The position numbers and the translations under genes were made by a program. A stretch of DNA of 64,000 nt from Vibrio genomosp. F10 str. ZF-129 (lineage in GTDB: Bacteria > Pseudomonadota > Gammaproteobacteria > Enterobacterales > Vibrionaceae): contig NZ_AJYQ02000089.1 of NCBI RefSeq assembly GCF_000287055.2, positions 62,001 to 126,000 of the forward strand, written 5' to 3'. Of the stretch, positions 54,507-63,410 are shown one piece after another (positions within the stretch are counted from its first letter, which is position 1; each line of letters opens with the position of its first letter). The notes under the pieces were generated by a model. It made no database searches. It was not told the origin of the DNA and saw only the letters and a program-made list of their open reading frames with translations.

Positions 54507-55931
54507 GTGCATTCTAATATTCAACTACCTGATGAGTTTCTACGCGAAATTGAGTCCATTCTTCCTTCATCACTTAACATGCAGGACTTTATTGACGCAT
54601 GCAAACGCCCCTTACGTAAAAGTATTCGGGTAAATACACTGAAGGTAACCGTTTCAGAATTTAAGGAGCGAGCCGCCATCAAAGGTTGGGGCTTAGAGCC
54701 AGTGCCTTGGTGTGAAGAAGGTTTTTGGATCACAGCCGATGAGTCTGCAGTCCCTCTGGGTAACTCAGCTGAGCATATGGCTGGTCTTTTTTACATCCAA
54801 GAAGCCAGCTCAATGATGCCCGTTACCGCTCTGTTCGACAACGCAAATATTGAATATCAATCCGTTCTCGACATGGCCGCAGCCCCTGGTTCAAAAACGA
54901 CCCAAATTGCAGCGTTAATGAATAATAGTGGCATTTTGGTGGCCAATGAATATTCGGCTAGCCGAGTCAAAGTTCTGCACGCCAACATTGAGCGATGCGG
55001 AATAAAGAATACCGCCCTAAGTAATTTTGACGGCAAGGTGTTTGGTGGTTGGCTTCCCGAGCGATTTGATGCGGTTCTCATTGATGCCCCCTGCTCAGGT
55101 GAAGGAACCATTCGCAAAGATGCAGACGCGATGAAAAACTGGAGTTTAGCGTCGGTAAAAAGTATTGCCGACACGCAAAAAGAACTCATTGAAAGTGCTT
55201 TCCACGCCTTAAAGCCGAATGGCGTTCTTGTCTATTCAACATGTACATTGAGTACTTACGAAAACCAACAGGTTTGCCATCATTTAAAAGATACCTTTGG
55301 TGATCTGGTCGAGTTTGAACACTTAAATGCATTGTTCCCTAATGCCGATCTTGCGACCACTGAAGAAGGCTTTTTGCATATATTCCCACAGGTTTACGAC
55401 TGTGAAGGATTTTTCGTCGCTCGCATCCGAAAAACCGGCCGTTCAGTTGCACCACAAGTCAAAAAACGCATGGGGAAATTTCCGTTTGAAAAAGCGACTG
55501 AAAAAGTACAAATAGAGATTCAAAAAGAGCTTGAGGCATCCCTAAGCATTACACTGCCTAGTGATAGCTCAGTATGGCTTAGAGACAAAGATGTGTGGTT
55601 ATTTCCAAATGCCTTAGAACCCATGATTGGTGAACTCCGCTTTTCTAGAATGGGTATCAAAATCGCAGAATCTCACAAAAAGGGCTACCGCTGGCAACAC
55701 CAAGTCGCAACAACGCTCGCATTAGGTACAGAGGCCAACAGTGTCGTTCTTTCGACTGAGGAAGCTCGAGAGTGGTTTATGGGTCGAGACATTCGCCCAG
55801 ATACCCCAGCAGGGAAAGGCGAAGTTATCGTAAAACTGGGGAACGATGTGATTGGATTAGGAAAATGGGTAGGAAATCGAGTCAAAAATGGACTTCCCCG
55901 TGAGCTCGTTCGAGATAAGAATCTCTTTTAG
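54507..55931 (+). CDS. rsmF: 16S rRNA m5C1407 methyltransferase RsmF
   Basis: 474 residues starting at GTG. Nol1/Nop2/Sun fold: SAM-binding DMAAAPGSKTTQIAALM (about 118-134), the two catalytic cysteines in DAPCSGEGTIRKD and YSTCTLS, and a C-terminal PUA-like domain (about 320-470). It methylates C1407 of 16S rRNA. E. coli has the same order, letA-letB-rsmF (yebS-yebT-yebU). Confidence 0.94.
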   Translation: MHSNIQLPDEFLREIESILPSSLNMQDFIDACKRPLRKSIRVNTLKVTVSEFKERAAIKGWGLEPVPWCEEGFWITADESAVPLGNSAEHMAGLFYIQEASSMMPVTALFDNANIEYQSVLDMAAAPGSKTTQIAALMNNSGILVANEYSASRVKVLHANIERCGIKNTALSNFDGKVFGGWLPERFDAVLIDAPCSGEGTIRKDADAMKNWSLASVKSIADTQKELIESAFHALKPNGVLVYSTCTLSTYENQQVCHHLKDTFGDLVEFEHLNALFPNADLATTEEGFLHIFPQVYDCEGFFVARIRKTGRSVAPQVKKRMGKFPFEKATEKVQIEIQKELEASLSITLPSDSSVWLRDKDVWLFPNALEPMIGELRFSRMGIKIAESHKKGYRWQHQVATTLALGTEANSVVLSTEEAREWFMGRDIRPDTPAGKGEVIVKLGNDVIGLGKWVGNRVKNGLPRELVRDKNLF

Positions 55932-56146
55932 TACCAAAAAAACCTTTGAGAACCTAGTAAGATAGTATGAAATTCTAATGCACACGCATTTTATTACTAT
56001 CTTGTACTATAATTTCCTTAAGTGATAAAACATGCTGACCCTATAAATCAAGTCGCTATGACTATTGAGAATAGGCGGTTATTGAGTCGCAGCCATTATT
56101 GAGTAAAAGTGATTAGCGTAGGCTCTGTATTAGAGTCTTTCCCCTA

Positions 56147-56178
56147 GGCCCAGAACAGGACGTTTTGGGCCCTTTTTT
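56147..56178 (+). terminator. Terminator downstream of rsmF, possible small-RNA end
   Basis: GGCCCAGAAC and GTTTTGGGCC (one G-T pair) around a 5-nt loop, then CTTTTTT. It is 216 bases past the rsmF stop, which is far for its own terminator; an unannotated transcript may end here. It also lies just past the convergent cvfB stop. Confidence 0.85.
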
Positions 56179-56194
56179 GCGTTGGATCTCGCTG

Positions 56195-57031
56195 CTATTT
56201 TACGAGTCGAATACCATCGCTATCGATCGTGATTTTACCTTGTTTATACAAACCACCAATCGTTTTCTTAAACGTACCTTTACTGGTTCTGAATGTGGTA
56301 AAAATCGCGTCAGGAGATGACTTGTCATTGAGCGGCAAAAAGCCTTCCTTTTTCTTAAGTAAGTCCAACACCTTCTGGCTCAGCTCATCCATCTTCGCCA
56401 CGCCAATTTTTTGCAGCGACACATTTATCTTTCCATCATCTCTTACTGATTTAATGTAGCCTTTCAATTGCTTACCAACAAACAGTTTGCCGAACACATC
56501 CGATGGAAAAATCATTCCCCAATGCTCACCGTTGATGATCGCTTTATAACCAAGATCACTGCGTTCTGCGATCAGTAAGTTCACTTGCTCATTAACGGTG
56601 TAACTTGCCGGTGTCTTATCCAGCAATTTATTGAACTTCGTTGTACCAACAATTCGACCCGATGCTTTATCTGAATAAACATACACCAAGATCTTAGACC
56701 CTTCGCGTAATGTCCCGCGCTGTTCACTGTATGGAACGAGCAAATCTTTTGCTGTCACACCCCAATTGACAAAAGCACCCGTACTGTTCACGCCAACAAC
56801 GTCCATAAGACCCCATTCGCCAACTTGTGCGATCGGTGTTTCTGTGGTCGCAGCCAATTGATTTTCAGAGTCGAAATACAAAAACACATCGAGGTACTGG
56901 CCAACTTCTACCCCTTCAGGGAGGTATTTTTTCGGTAATAGAGTCGTACCAAAATCATCAGCGTCTAAAAATACGCCAAAGTCGGCCTTCCTTACTACTT
57001 CTAATCGGTTCACTTGACCAACATTAATCAT
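56195..57031 (-). CDS. cvfB: S1-domain RNA-binding protein, CvfB/YitL family
   Basis: 278 residues with a chain of S1-like beta barrels (about 1-60, GQVNRLEVVRKADFGVFLD; 65-125; 145-215) and a C-terminal winged-helix domain (about 230-278, FTTFRTSKGTFKKTIGGLYKQGKI). Matches the CvfB/YitL family, which binds RNA and affects virulence-factor expression in Gram-positives; its role in Vibrio is not established. Divergent from the next gene. Confidence 0.9.
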   Translation of the reverse strand: MINVGQVNRLEVVRKADFGVFLDADDFGTTLLPKKYLPEGVEVGQYLDVFLYFDSENQLAATTETPIAQVGEWGLMDVVGVNSTGAFVNWGVTAKDLLVPYSEQRGTLREGSKILVYVYSDKASGRIVGTTKFNKLLDKTPASYTVNEQVNLLIAERSDLGYKAIINGEHWGMIFPSDVFGKLFVGKQLKGYIKSVRDDGKINVSLQKIGVAKMDELSQKVLDLLKKKEGFLPLNDKSSPDAIFTTFRTSKGTFKKTIGGLYKQGKITIDSDGIRLVK

Positions 57032-57132
57032 TTTATCTGTCTCTTTTTAAATTTACGGAGATTATAACTAAACTCTGTTATCCTTTCGCTAGTTCTATTC
57101 ATTAATTTTTCGATAAATTGCAGGAGCTCTAT

Positions 57133-58500
57133 TTGGTCACCGTCGATAAACATGACGCTATTACTCTAAAAATCTCTCACGCCATGGCATTGACTAAGAA
57201 ATCAGATCTCGATATCTACCTATTTGTGCCCGGTGAACTCGGCTTATCGCCAGAAGTACTTAGCGAGTCTGCCTACTATTACAGCTCGATTAATCAGAAA
57301 AGAACCTACTTTAGTGATAAAACACTGCTTCCTTTGGTGCATAGCCGACTTGCAAAACGGGGGCGATTGTCCACAACCCAATATCGAGTCAGTCTAAGTT
57401 TGTTTGCGTATCAGTATGTAATAGCGCTGGATAAAGCCGTAAGTGAGCTCAACAAGCACAACGTTGAAACCGTTAATGCCGATGATGTTGACGAAGTCAT
57501 TGAGCTTGCTTTAGATATCCTTAAGCGGCTTCGAAGAGCCATTCCGTTTGAAGAGAGTTTAAAACGGTACTACGCCAATATCGATAATTACCTTTCTTGG
57601 TACACAGGGCAAAAATTCATGTCACTCGTCGCTCATATGCCGCGCGATGGTGACTATAAAACAGTGAAAGAACGTCTTATCACGATTGTGGAAAAAGAAA
57701 CCGCACATCGAAAGCTCAACAACTATAACTCGAAGAAAGTTCGAGAAGATGCCACTCGAATGAGTAACAAGATGCGCCTTCTACGGCGTCTTATCGAGCA
57801 CCCTATCGTTCTAAAAGAGAAAGTCACCTCGCTCGGAAAAAACATGAAGCGCGCAGTTAAGGGCATCGCCACTGGTCTCGTGATGGTCTTTGTTACCATT
57901 ACTGCGATTGTTGCTCGTGATTACTGGGGTGAAATTACGGCTTCATTTATTGTGGCCATGTCTTTTATCTACGCACTTAGAGAAATTTTTAAAGACGACT
58001 TAAGAGACGTGCTTTGGCGTATCATTCGCAAAGGTAAAGCCAAGTGGCGTCGAAAATATATCGATCCCACCACGAATAAAGCCGTCGGACAAAAACATGA
58101 GTGGCTCGATTATACTGCCATGAACAAAATACCGGATCGAATCTCTCAGATACGGAAGAAGCGGGTTGTTCAACGTGAAGAGCAGATTCTTCATTATCGT
58201 TCCGAAACCGAAATGTCGACGTCGCGCTTTATGAGTGGTTATGAAGAGACCCGTGAAACGCTGCAGCTCAGTATGCGCAACTTAACGCGGTTAATGGATA
58301 AAGGTTCGAATAAGCTTTACCAACTCAATAATGGTCAGGTGACAAAAGAATCGGTAGAGAAAAGGCATTTACTCAACTTGATCGTCAAAGAAGACAATCA
58401 TAACGATGAAGTACGTTATTATCGATGGAAAATCATTCTTAACCGAAGCAAAATCGTCGCCATTGAATCTATAGAACTTGACGACAAAGCCCCCAACTAG
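57133..58500 (+). CDS. Large membrane protein of unknown function
   Basis: 455 residues from a TTG at 57133, chosen because AGGAG lies 6 bases before it (57122-57126); a TTG five codons earlier contains that site and is unlikely. The N-terminal half is cytosolic and helical; two adjacent transmembrane segments lie near residues 245-285 (AIATGLVMVFVTITAIVA and ITASFIVAMSFIYAL), and the C-terminal half is basic and helical with Y-x-x-(W/Y) patterns. I do not recognise a family. The stop overlaps the convergent DUF4442 gene by 4 bases. Confidence 0.72.
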   Translation: MVTVDKHDAITLKISHAMALTKKSDLDIYLFVPGELGLSPEVLSESAYYYSSINQKRTYFSDKTLLPLVHSRLAKRGRLSTTQYRVSLSLFAYQYVIALDKAVSELNKHNVETVNADDVDEVIELALDILKRLRRAIPFEESLKRYYANIDNYLSWYTGQKFMSLVAHMPRDGDYKTVKERLITIVEKETAHRKLNNYNSKKVREDATRMSNKMRLLRRLIEHPIVLKEKVTSLGKNMKRAVKGIATGLVMVFVTITAIVARDYWGEITASFIVAMSFIYALREIFKDDLRDVLWRIIRKGKAKWRRKYIDPTTNKAVGQKHEWLDYTAMNKIPDRISQIRKKRVVQREEQILHYRSETEMSTSRFMSGYEETRETLQLSMRNLTRLMDKGSNKLYQLNNGQVTKESVEKRHLLNLIVKEDNHNDEVRYYRWKIILNRSKIVAIESIELDDKAPN

Positions 58501-58976
58501 CGACGTTTTAGAGACAGCGTGAGATAAAAAATAGCCATTGGTTCATCCCCATGTAAGGTTGGACAAGTGGCTGTTATCTTCACTTCTTGATTAACTCGTT
58601 CACCACTGGAAATCGTTTCATCCAGCATTTTATCGATCAGTTCGCCATCGTCACAAAAGAAATGCACATCCGCCTCAGGGCGCTTTAAGAACTCACCTTT
58701 GACCGACTTAAACGCAAGTGAAACCTTTTCCCCTCGAGCTTGCGCTTTACTCATCGCCATGAAGCCACCAGCAACATCAGCACCAACACATAAAACACCA
58801 AAATACATGCTGTTAAGGTGGTTTTTGCTTCGTCTCTTTGTCGGGATTTTAACTTCAACGCAATCGTCATCCAATTTCAAAATCTTCGGCCGTGATAACC
58901 AAATAAAAGGAACTTTGAAAAAGCCAAATAACGATAAATAGATGTTTGCCTTTTGAATTTTTGATAGCACAGTCAT
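58497..58976 (-). CDS. DUF4442 hotdog-fold protein
   Basis: 159 residues from Met at 58976, preceded by AAGGAA (rather close); Met six codons earlier at 58994 is also possible. Matches the DUF4442 group of acyl-CoA thioesterase-like hotdog proteins: MKIPTKRRSKNHLNSMYFG-like segment with N-H-x-x-S-M-Y-F-G and a central helix GADVAGGFMA. Substrate unknown. Convergent with the upstream gene, overlapping it by 4 bases. Confidence 0.82.
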   Translation of the reverse strand: MTVLSKIQKANIYLSLFGFFKVPFIWLSRPKILKLDDDCVEVKIPTKRRSKNHLNSMYFGVLCVGADVAGGFMAMSKAQARGEKVSLAFKSVKGEFLKRPEADVHFFCDDGELIDKMLDETISSGERVNQEVKITATCPTLHGDEPMAIFYLTLSLKRR

Positions 58977-59070
58977 TTCCTTACAACTAGTCATCTGACC
59001 AGTTCACCTAGATTGCATTGATTTGTCAATGCTGGTGGCTTAATAAGTAGACAGTTAACAAAAAATCAAC

Positions 59071-59108
59071 AAAAAAGACGCCAGGATCATAAGAACTTGG
59101 CGTCTTTT
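59071..59108 (-). terminator. Terminator of the PEP synthase-like gene
   Basis: On the minus strand AAAAGACGCCA and TGGCGTCTTTT (59098-59108, 59073-59083) with a 14-nt loop, followed by TT. The A/T-rich ends let it work both ways. Confidence 0.88.
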
Positions 59109-59175
59109 CAATCGACTTCAAACCCTGTGAATCACATATCTCAGTGATGCACAGGTGGGGAACCAAAATAGAGAG

Positions 59176-60063
59176 TTACCCGGTAACAACAATTTCTAGC
59201 GCGTTGTTCTCTAATAAGTAATGATGAAGCTTTTTGTTTTCTTCAATAGCGTGAGCAATAAAAAGCAGTGGTTTCTTTGAGGTAGAAGCCCCTTTCACCA
59301 TCATATCAATAAGTTGAACAACAGCTTCATTATCGACATCAAAACTGTTTTCTAACTTTTCTGATGTTCTATCAATACCAAGAGTAAACTGTGCCAAATT
59401 CTCCAAATGAACAGCGGCACCATCGAAGTAATGCAGTAATCGCTCAGCAAGTAACACAGAAGAAGGAACATCGACGCTAAACAGTACCTTCAAGCCGTTT
59501 AAGCCTCTTGGGAGGCCTTGTTCTGCCAATTTGTCTATGATGGTTGCAGCGTCAGCCAACGTTCGAACAAAAGGCACAATAATTTCTACATCAATGCCCT
59601 TTTCGCGTAATGATTTGATCACTTGGCACTCTAATGCAAAAGCAGAAGCATAAAAAGAGGAAGCAAAACGAATAACACCGCGGGCTCCAAGAGCAGGGTT
59701 AGCTTCCTTTTCTTCAATTTTGCCAGCAATTAGCGAACGAAAAGCATCACTGTCTCCACCACTCAAGCAAATACGTACATTAGTATGGGTTTCTTTAATT
59801 GCACTTTCTATCTGCGTACACAGGCTGGAAACAAAATGGTTCTGAACACTTTCCCCTGCCAATATTGCATCTAAAGAAGTCTGCTCTAGATCCGATAATG
59901 CATTATTACCATCGACTAATGAGGGATGGTAAAACACCTTGTCCATAATTAGTTCTGTAAGGGATACATAAATATGCTGTCCATTAGTCTGTAATTGTGA
60001 AGATGGAAATGCATCCCCTAGTGTGAGACCAGAAACTAAACTGTTGTTATTTGGAAGACTCAT
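59176..60063 (-). CDS. Degenerate PEP synthase C-terminal domain protein
   Basis: 295 residues that align with roughly the last third of PpsA (792 residues): the PEP/pyruvate-binding TIM barrel. Conserved are NPALGARGVIRFASSF, FALECQVIKSLREKGIDVEIIVPFVRT, LPRGLNGLKVLFSVDVPSSVLLAE, and FTLGIDRTSE. Key residues are changed: the signature GSNDMTQ is HLENLAQF, and the catalytic Cys of the GICGQGPSD motif is replaced in LLFIAHAIEEN. The nucleotide and phosphohistidine domains are absent. It is therefore a pseudoenzyme or a protein of new function. Divergent from an aroH-type gene; E. coli ppsA is also near aroH. Confidence 0.82.
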   Translation of the reverse strand: MSLPNNNSLVSGLTLGDAFPSSQLQTNGQHIYVSLTELIMDKVFYHPSLVDGNNALSDLEQTSLDAILAGESVQNHFVSSLCTQIESAIKETHTNVRICLSGGDSDAFRSLIAGKIEEKEANPALGARGVIRFASSFYASAFALECQVIKSLREKGIDVEIIVPFVRTLADAATIIDKLAEQGLPRGLNGLKVLFSVDVPSSVLLAERLLHYFDGAAVHLENLAQFTLGIDRTSEKLENSFDVDNEAVVQLIDMMVKGASTSKKPLLFIAHAIEENKKLHHYLLENNALEIVVTG

Positions 60064-60141
60064 TACTGCTCCATGTCCTTTAACCGCTATTTTTTATCGA
60101 AAATACCTATTGCGTAGCGGTAATACAAGGAAAACATGACT

Positions 60142-60157
60142 TCGATTTTATAATCGA
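60142..60157. promoter_or_regulatory. Palindrome with embedded TATAAT between the PEP synthase-like gene and aroH
   Basis: TCGATT and AATCGA around TTAT, with TATAAT at 60149-60154 inside. It lies 79 bases from the PEP synthase-like start and 142 bases from the aroH start. It may be a -10 box covered by an operator; no known regulator consensus (TrpR, TyrR, Cra) fits. Confidence 0.4.
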
Positions 60158-60298
60158 GAATGGTTCACAAGTTGGCCGATCAAAAATGCTTGTAGCGGAT
60201 GAAACCTTATATATAAGAAAGAATAATGCGAAACGGTTTATTCCTAGAGCCAATTCCGTTATCTTTACCGCTTCGCAATTGAAGGGACAGGCAAGTAC

Positions 60299-61348
60299 AT
60301 GCCATTAAAAACAGATGAATTAAGAACCCAAGCATTGGGTCCAATGCCGACACCGGCAGAGCTTGGAAGCGCTCATCCCATTACAGAAGACGTTGCTAGC
60401 AAAATCGCTCATTCTCGTCGCCAGATAGAGAATATATTGACGGGTCAAGATGATCGTTTACTGGTTATTGTTGGGCCTTGCTCGGTACATGATACTGAAG
60501 CAGCACTAGACTACGCAGAAAAGCTAGCAAATATTCAGCAACAATACAGCAATGAACTGTTTATTGTTATGCGCACCTATTTTGAAAAGCCTAGAACCGT
60601 CGTCGGCTGGAAAGGTCTTATTACCGATCCGAATCTTGATGGTTCATACGCGTTGGAAGCTGGTTTAAACAAGGCGCGTAAGCTGCTGTTAGATATCAAT
60701 AAGCTGGGCTTAGCAACCGCGACTGAGTTTCTAGACATGATAACCGGTCAGTACATTGCTGACTTAATTTCCTGGGGCGCGATTGGCGCTCGTACCACTG
60801 AGTCTCAAATTCACAGAGAAATGGCTTCTGCACTCTCTTGCCCAGTTGGATTTAAAAATGGCACCAACGGTAATGTAAAGATTGCCATTGATGCTATCCG
60901 CGCATCCAGTGCCTCTCACTATTTCTATTCACCAGACAAAAATGGCCGAATGACGGTGTATCGCACCAGTGGGAATCCATTTGGACATGTCATTTTACGT
61001 GGTGGCGACCAAGGCCCTAACTTTGATGCGCAGTCCGTAGAAAATGCGTGCGAACATTTAGATGAATTCTCTTTACCGACTCGTTTGGTGGTTGATTTCA
61101 GCCATGCTAACTGTGAAAAACAGCACAGAAAGCAGCTGGATGTAGCCAAAGATATTTGTTCTCAAATCCAATCGGGTAAAAATCGTATCGCTGGCATCAT
61201 GGCAGAAAGCTTCATCATTGAAGGTAATCAGCCAATGAAGGATCTGAATAACCTGACCTATGGTCAATCAATCACAGATCCTTGCCTAAGCTGGAAAGAC
61301 ACTGAAACCATGCTTGATATGTTAGCCAGTGCGGTTAAAAAACGTTAA
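60299..61348 (+). CDS. aroH: 3-deoxy-7-phosphoheptulonate synthase, AroH-type
   Basis: First step of aromatic amino acid synthesis: phosphoenolpyruvate plus erythrose-4-phosphate to DAHP. 349 residues, class I. Conserved segments: [54 protein letters not shown], and metal site residues in [12 protein letters not shown] and AGIMAESF. The start [22 protein letters not shown] is closest to E. coli AroH, the tryptophan-sensitive form, but feedback type needs a tree. It is followed 23 bases later by yajQ on the same strand. Confidence 0.93.
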   Translation: MPLKTDELRTQALGPMPTPAELGSAHPITEDVASKIAHSRRQIENILTGQDDRLLVIVGPCSVHDTEAALDYAEKLANIQQQYSNELFIVMRTYFEKPRTVVGWKGLITDPNLDGSYALEAGLNKARKLLLDINKLGLATATEFLDMITGQYIADLISWGAIGARTTESQIHREMASALSCPVGFKNGTNGNVKIAIDAIRASSASHYFYSPDKNGRMTVYRTSGNPFGHVILRGGDQGPNFDAQSVENACEHLDEFSLPTRLVVDFSHANCEKQHRKQLDVAKDICSQIQSGKNRIAGIMAESFIIEGNQPMKDLNNLTYGQSITDPCLSWKDTETMLDMLASAVKKR

Positions 61349-61371
61349 AAAATGCACATAAGGACAGAAAC

Positions 61372-61857
61372 ATGCCTTCTTTTGATATTATTTCCGAAAT
61401 CGATACGGTTGAATTAAAAAATGCCGTAGATAACGCATCTAGAGAGCTAACGACTCGCTTTGACTTTCGTAACGTTACTGCCAGTTTTGAATTGCTAAAG
61501 GATGAAAACGTCAAACTCTCTACAGAGAGCGACTTTCAACTAAAGCAAATGCGCGACATCCTGCGTGGGCAACTCACCAAGCGTGGCATTGATCCTAGTG
61601 CTATGGAATCTCTAACCGCTGAGCAAACGGGTAAAAGCTGGCATCAGAATGTCTCTTTCAAGCAAGGCATCGATACCCCTGTAGCAAAGAAAATCGTTAA
61701 GGCTGTGAAGGATTCAAAAATAAAAGTGCAAGTTTCAATTCAAGGTGACAAAGTTCGTGTTAACGGTAAAAAACGCGACGATCTACAAGCTGTTATGGCC
61801 TTGGTTAAGAACGGCGAACTCGGCCAACCGTTCCAATTTGAAAACTTCCGCGACTAA
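61372..61857 (+). CDS. yajQ: YajQ-family cyclic di-GMP/nucleotide-binding protein
   Basis: 161 residues, two ferredoxin-like repeats of the YajQ family: [40 protein letters not shown], and [25 protein letters not shown]. Members bind cyclic di-GMP or tRNA/GTP and affect virulence. It may share a transcript with aroH. The terminator follows 43 bases after the stop. Confidence 0.95.
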   Translation: MPSFDIISEIDTVELKNAVDNASRELTTRFDFRNVTASFELLKDENVKLSTESDFQLKQMRDILRGQLTKRGIDPSAMESLTAEQTGKSWHQNVSFKQGIDTPVAKKIVKAVKDSKIKVQVSIQGDKVRVNGKKRDDLQAVMALVKNGELGQPFQFENFRD

Positions 61858-61900
61858 ACGTTGTTCGAAGCGCTCTTAACAGAGTCACTCAGCGTTATAG

Positions 61901-61947
61901 AAAAAAACACGATGAAGACTGAAGTTTTTGTCTTCATCGTGCTTTTT
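61901..61947. terminator. Bidirectional terminator between yajQ and the siroheme synthase gene
   Basis: A 12-bp stem CACGATGAAGAC/GTCTTCATCGTG (61908-61919, 61930-61941) with A and T runs on both sides, between two convergent genes. Confidence 0.95.
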
Positions 61948-62010
61948 AAAATGTGTTTTTTAAACCGTTTTTTCAGTAACCGGCTTCCACTCTGTAAGCG
62001 TGATTTCGTG

Positions 62011-62955
62011 CTAACAGGATTTAGCACTACCAGGAAGCAAAAATGGATCATTTTTCATCAGTAGAGCATATTCATGACTATTGTCGGAAATAAACACACA
62101 CACTCGCTTACCCTGCTCTCTCGCAGCTTGCAGCTCATCGGCTAAATCGATAGGAGACTGAAAGCTAATTCGCTCTGCATCTCGTCGTGATAAATCGATA
62201 AAATCAAACGGGCAGTCCTGGTGATGCAAGACCAACTCAGATTGCTGCATATAGCGCATCGCTTTTAGTGTCAGCATCTCAACGTCATCGCCGTAACATA
62301 TCCAAAAACAAAACCCATTGCCCTTTGTGCCTGACTCTAACTGCTCGTTATAATGATGCTCTAGCTGCTCTCGAGTCTTTGCCTCATTAACGGTAGAAGA
62401 GTTGAGAAACAGTTCCCAAAACTTTCTTCTTTGATCAACGGTCGGAAGGTATTCTTTTATTGAATTTCGTTTTGAAGCGGCAAAATCTGCTACGAGCGCT
62501 AAGTTGTGGGGTAACACCGTTTCTAAGGTTTCTCTGATATTACGAATCAATACAGGTGAGGCGCCTCCGCTCGATATGGCGATCTGAATACGCCCACGGT
62601 TTACCATAGAAGGCGTTATAAAATCACAGTAAGGAAGATCATCGACCACGTTAACCATAATCCCCTGGCGCTTTGCATCCTTATGTACTTGGTGATTAAG
62701 CTCTGGGTTATCCGTTGTCGCCCATACTTGAACATACTCTTTCCGAATGCAATCAGATGAATAAAAATGCTGAAACCATTGGCATTTTTTATCCGTTACA
62801 AGCGCCTGAAGATAGTCGTCTATTTTAGGCGAGGTAATCGTAACGAGAGCCCCTGCTCTCAGGAGTGAATCAACTTTTCGACAAGCGACTTCACCACCAC
62901 CGACAACCAAAACTGGTTTGTTATTTAAGTCCATAAAAAGTGGAAAATACTGCAT
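62011..62955 (-). CDS. Precorrin-2 dehydrogenase/ferrochelatase with truncated methyltransferase tail
   Basis: 314 residues. The N-terminal two thirds (about 1-215) is a Met8/CysG-N siroheme synthase domain: NAD-binding GGGEVACRKVDSLLRAG (about 19-35), VVDDLPYCDFITPS with the catalytic Asp, and SSGGASPVLIRNIRETLE. The remaining 95 residues resemble the start of the CysG uroporphyrinogen methyltransferase domain (MLTLKAMRYMQQSELVLHHQ, SRRDAERISF) but the SAM motif GAGPGD is degraded to CYGDD and the domain ends at about a third of its length. So oxidation and iron insertion are likely; methylation must come from another enzyme. Confidence 0.88.
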   Translation of the reverse strand: MQYFPLFMDLNNKPVLVVGGGEVACRKVDSLLRAGALVTITSPKIDDYLQALVTDKKCQWFQHFYSSDCIRKEYVQVWATTDNPELNHQVHKDAKRQGIMVNVVDDLPYCDFITPSMVNRGRIQIAISSGGASPVLIRNIRETLETVLPHNLALVADFAASKRNSIKEYLPTVDQRRKFWELFLNSSTVNEAKTREQLEHHYNEQLESGTKGNGFCFWICYGDDVEMLTLKAMRYMQQSELVLHHQDCPFDFIDLSRRDAERISFQSPIDLADELQAAREQGKRVCVFISDNSHEYALLMKNDPFLLPGSAKSC

Positions 62956-63410
62956 TTCAATCCCTGAACTGGTTATTTCTCTGTTAGGTACATCCTACCA
63001 GAGTTGGGGCAACAATTTCATTATTTACCGTCTACGTATTTATTTTTAACCGAATTTAATGCGTTATGCAGTTTGTAATTCCAACCTCAGAGAAATATAC
63101 ATTTTTTTACACTTTGTTTACAGTTTACTTAACGGCGTTCGTTCTGTTGCTTTTATAAGGTGCGCTGTTGCACTATTTACAAGCTAGTAACATTTCGTCA
63201 TTCTAACAACTGTTCGGTATTGTGATTCTCGTCAAATATCTTTTCACTATAAATATTTGAGAAAATACAAAACCTTACCTACGCTTAAAAATAGTTGATG
63301 CGAGTAGAATGAAAATTGCTATTTTTCAACTAAAAAATCAATAACAACATTTTTAGCACGTTGTATCAGGTGTCACCTGGTTTAACATGGATCATACAGG
63401 AAGGATACAA
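62956..63410. promoter_or_regulatory. Regulatory leader region upstream of the amino-acid binding protein gene
   Basis: 455 bases without a gene. It contains an 8-bp inverted repeat TCAAATAT/ATATTTGA (63232-63239, 63253-63260), a palindrome CAGGTG-T-CACCTG (63367-63379), and AT-rich tracts. The ribosome binding site AGGAAGGA lies at 63398-63405. It probably holds the promoter and operators of the transporter operon, plus the promoter of the divergent siroheme gene. Confidence 0.55.

Noticed and set aside
56035..56046. TGACCCTATAA resembling the start of Qrr small RNAs
   Set aside because: The conserved Qrr core that pairs with luxR/hapR mRNA is absent; only about seven bases agree.
60064..60298. 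TrpR, TyrR or Cra operator upstream of aroH
   Set aside because: No match to these consensus sequences; only an unrelated TATAAT palindrome is present.
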